Below, piece by piece: positions 8,256-9,377 of a DNA stretch of 9,377 nt (position 1 is its first letter; the number at the start of each line of letters is the position of its first letter). A program made the position numbers and the translations under genes. The DNA comes from Opitutaceae bacterium (GTDB lineage: Bacteria; Verrucomicrobiota; Verrucomicrobiia; Opitutales; Opitutaceae). The notes under the pieces were generated by a model, which was given only the letters and a program-made list of their open reading frames with translations, did not search any database and had not been told where the DNA came from. The stretch is taken from positions 1-9,377 of the forward strand of contig JAESUN010000016.1 of NCBI GenBank assembly GCA_016763045.1. Direction: 5' to 3'.

Positions 8256-8591
8256 ATGAATGGAGCTATCGTTTTCAAACAGGCAGTGATTGCGTTTTCC
8301 CGAATCATTCAAGAGACCTTGGAGCGTGAGAAACTAGGGCCAGATGAGGTTTCTTGGATCGTCCCTCATCAAGCGAACGAACGTATTTTGAAAGCTGTCA
8401 GCAAAAGAGTGGGTATTCCCTACGATAAGTTTGTCGTCACAATTGGAAAATACGGAAATACATCCGCTGCTTCTGTTTCGATGGCTCTTGGGTGGGCCGC
8501 TGAAGAGGGTATCTTTGAGCAAGGCGACAAGATAATCTTTTGCTCTGTTGGCGCTGGCTTTACCTTTGCGGGTGGAGTTCTTGTCTGGTGA
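8256..8591 (+). CDS. KASIII (FabH-like) C-terminal part, downstream of frameshift
   Basis: 111 codons from the ATG at 8256 encode the C-terminal third of a FabH-type ketosynthase. MNGAIVFKQAV at the start equals the FabH block 'M.G.eVFK.AV', which is normally internal, so this is not a free-standing protein by homology. It supplies the missing catalytic residues: H38 in VPHQAN and N68 in KYGNTSAAS (H445 and N475 in the restored 518-residue protein, 30 apart as in E. coli FabH). The basic ACP-docking residues of E. coli FabH (K214, R249, K256, K257) have counterparts K8, R43, K50 and R51. The end, GAGFTFAGGVLVW, matches the family C-terminus. It may be translated by re-initiation at TGAAAATG, or be a dead fragment if the frameshift is real. 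rsmE ends 49 bp further on, on the other strand. Confidence 0.88.
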   Translation: MNGAIVFKQAVIAFSRIIQETLEREKLGPDEVSWIVPHQANERILKAVSKRVGIPYDKFVVTIGKYGNTSAASVSMALGWAAEEGIFEQGDKIIFCSVGAGFTFAGGVLVW

Positions 8592-8640
8592 TTTTTTCTA
8601 TCCTTACGCACTTTCTGGGAAAGAGGTATGGAAGGAGAAG

Positions 8641-9377
8641 TCAGCTGTTGAGTAATTCGTAGCTCAGGATACTGAGTGCATATGTAGCAGCTGTTTCACT
8701 ACGGAGGACAAGAGGGCCCATCGTGATGGGCTTGAAGCCTGCTTGAATTGCTTGCTCCATTTCATCGGGAGAAAAATCCCCTTCGGGGCCGATCATCCAA
8801 ATGACGTTTGCGGGAGATTTTTGATGAGACGATTGATGCTGGGATAAAATTTTTTTAAGAGAGGTTGCTTCTGGGTAAAGGCTTCCGATCAATTTGAGGT
8901 CATAGGCATTCCCTGTGCTTATCAAAAGATTGGATACGGATTGAATCGGATGAATTTCAGGGAGAAACGGGTTCCCGCATTGTTTGGCAGCTTCAATCGC
9001 AGTCGTTTGCCATTTTTCAAGCTTTGAGCTTTTACGATCTTTCTGGAGGTGGACCTCGGTTCGATCGCTTTGTAGAGGGAGTATATGAGCTGCACCTATC
9101 TCAGTCGCCTTGCGGATAATTATATCCATGGCTTTCCCTTTTGGGAGTGCTTGAGCCAATGTGATGGAAAAGGGGAATCGAGGGATTTGCCTTTGTGCTA
9201 GGACTTTCAAAATCGCGGTGGTTCTGTGCGCCTCTTGGCAGAGACACTCCCATTCAATCCCACTCCCGTTAAAGGCGATGACAGGATCTCCTTTTTGAGC
9301 TCTGTTCACACTGATGAGATGATGGGACTCTGCTTTGTTTAGCTTGATTACCTCTGGATTTGTCTCCTCTGGTTGGC
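8641..9377 (-). CDS. rsmE: 16S rRNA (uracil(1498)-N3)-methyltransferase, N-terminus cut by window edge
   Basis: RsmE methylates N3 of U1498 in the decoding region of 16S rRNA using S-adenosylmethionine. A GTG at 9309 could be taken as the start, but the frame stays open to the edge and reads NKAESHHLISVNRAQKGD across it, which is the family's N-terminal PUA-like block ('e..HHl..VlR...Gd'). The gene therefore continues beyond 9377, probably by only about ten residues. The C-terminal SPOUT knot shows MDIIIRKATEIG, the SAM-binding loop IGPEGDFSPDE (encoded near 8765-8805) and GPLVLRSETAATYALSIL (near 8665-8720). Catalytic-domain features are intact. It converges on the lipoyl-KASIII gene; the 49 bp between them holds no clear terminator. 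Confidence 0.95.
   Translation of the reverse strand, partial: QPEETNPEVIKLNKAESHHLISVNRAQKGDPVIAFNGSGIEWECLCQEAHRTTAILKVLAQRQIPRFPFSITLAQALPKGKAMDIIIRKATEIGAAHILPLQSDRTEVHLQKDRKSSKLEKWQTTAIEAAKQCGNPFLPEIHPIQSVSNLLISTGNAYDLKLIGSLYPEATSLKKILSQHQSSHQKSPANVIWMIGPEGDFSPDEMEQAIQAGFKPITMGPLVLRSETAATYALSILSYELLNS

Noticed and set aside
8600..8632. Hairpin CTTTC-TGG-GAAAG as a terminator between the convergent genes
   Set aside because: Only five base pairs, and no T-run follows it on the plus strand; the A-run side for the minus strand is too distant.
9307..9309. GTG as rsmE start
   Set aside because: Conserved N-terminal RsmE sequence continues upstream of it to the window edge.

Overview
The window carries ten protein genes and no RNA genes, mobile elements or CRISPR arrays. 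Kdo synthesis (kdsA) indicates a Gram-negative bacterium with lipopolysaccharide. Moderate GC, very tight spacing, almost no Shine-Dalgarno sequences and the general look of the proteins suggest the Verrucomicrobiota (Opitutae-like). That placement is an impression, not a proven assignment.

Left part (1-3121): a minus-strand nadC runs off the left edge. Facing away from it is a 104-residue conserved protein of unknown function, which converges on a minus-strand proA (11 bp gap). A 183 bp divergent spacer (2111-2293), in which I see no convincing site, separates proA from a plus-strand EEP-family hydrolase. That gene overlaps the tail of a minus-strand PfkB-family sugar kinase by 9 bp.

Centre and right (4199-8591): a plus-strand cluster, probably one transcript. 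It holds a 65-residue membrane protein, pyrG (CTP synthase), kdsA (Kdo-8-phosphate synthase), a 51-residue ORF tied by overlaps to both neighbours, and a large fusion gene. pyrG supplies CTP for CMP-Kdo and phospholipids and kdsA makes the Kdo precursor. The last gene contains a FabH-type (KASIII) initiating ketosynthase, so the theme is building the outer membrane.

The standout is the fusion gene at 7036-8591. It has a lipoyl domain, a peripheral-subunit-binding domain of the kind found in 2-oxoacid dehydrogenase E2 proteins, and then a KASIII where the E2 acyltransferase would be. The KASIII catalytic triad and the basic ACP-docking residues are present, but the residues that hold coenzyme A in E. 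coli FabH (W32, R36, R151) are replaced. This suggests an enzyme that takes an acyl group directly from its own lipoyl arm to start fatty acid or polyketide synthesis. In the sequence as given, the gene is split by a single frameshift between 8235 and 8250.

At the right edge a minus-strand rsmE (16S rRNA methyltransferase) converges on the cluster and is cut by the window end a few residues short of its N-terminus.
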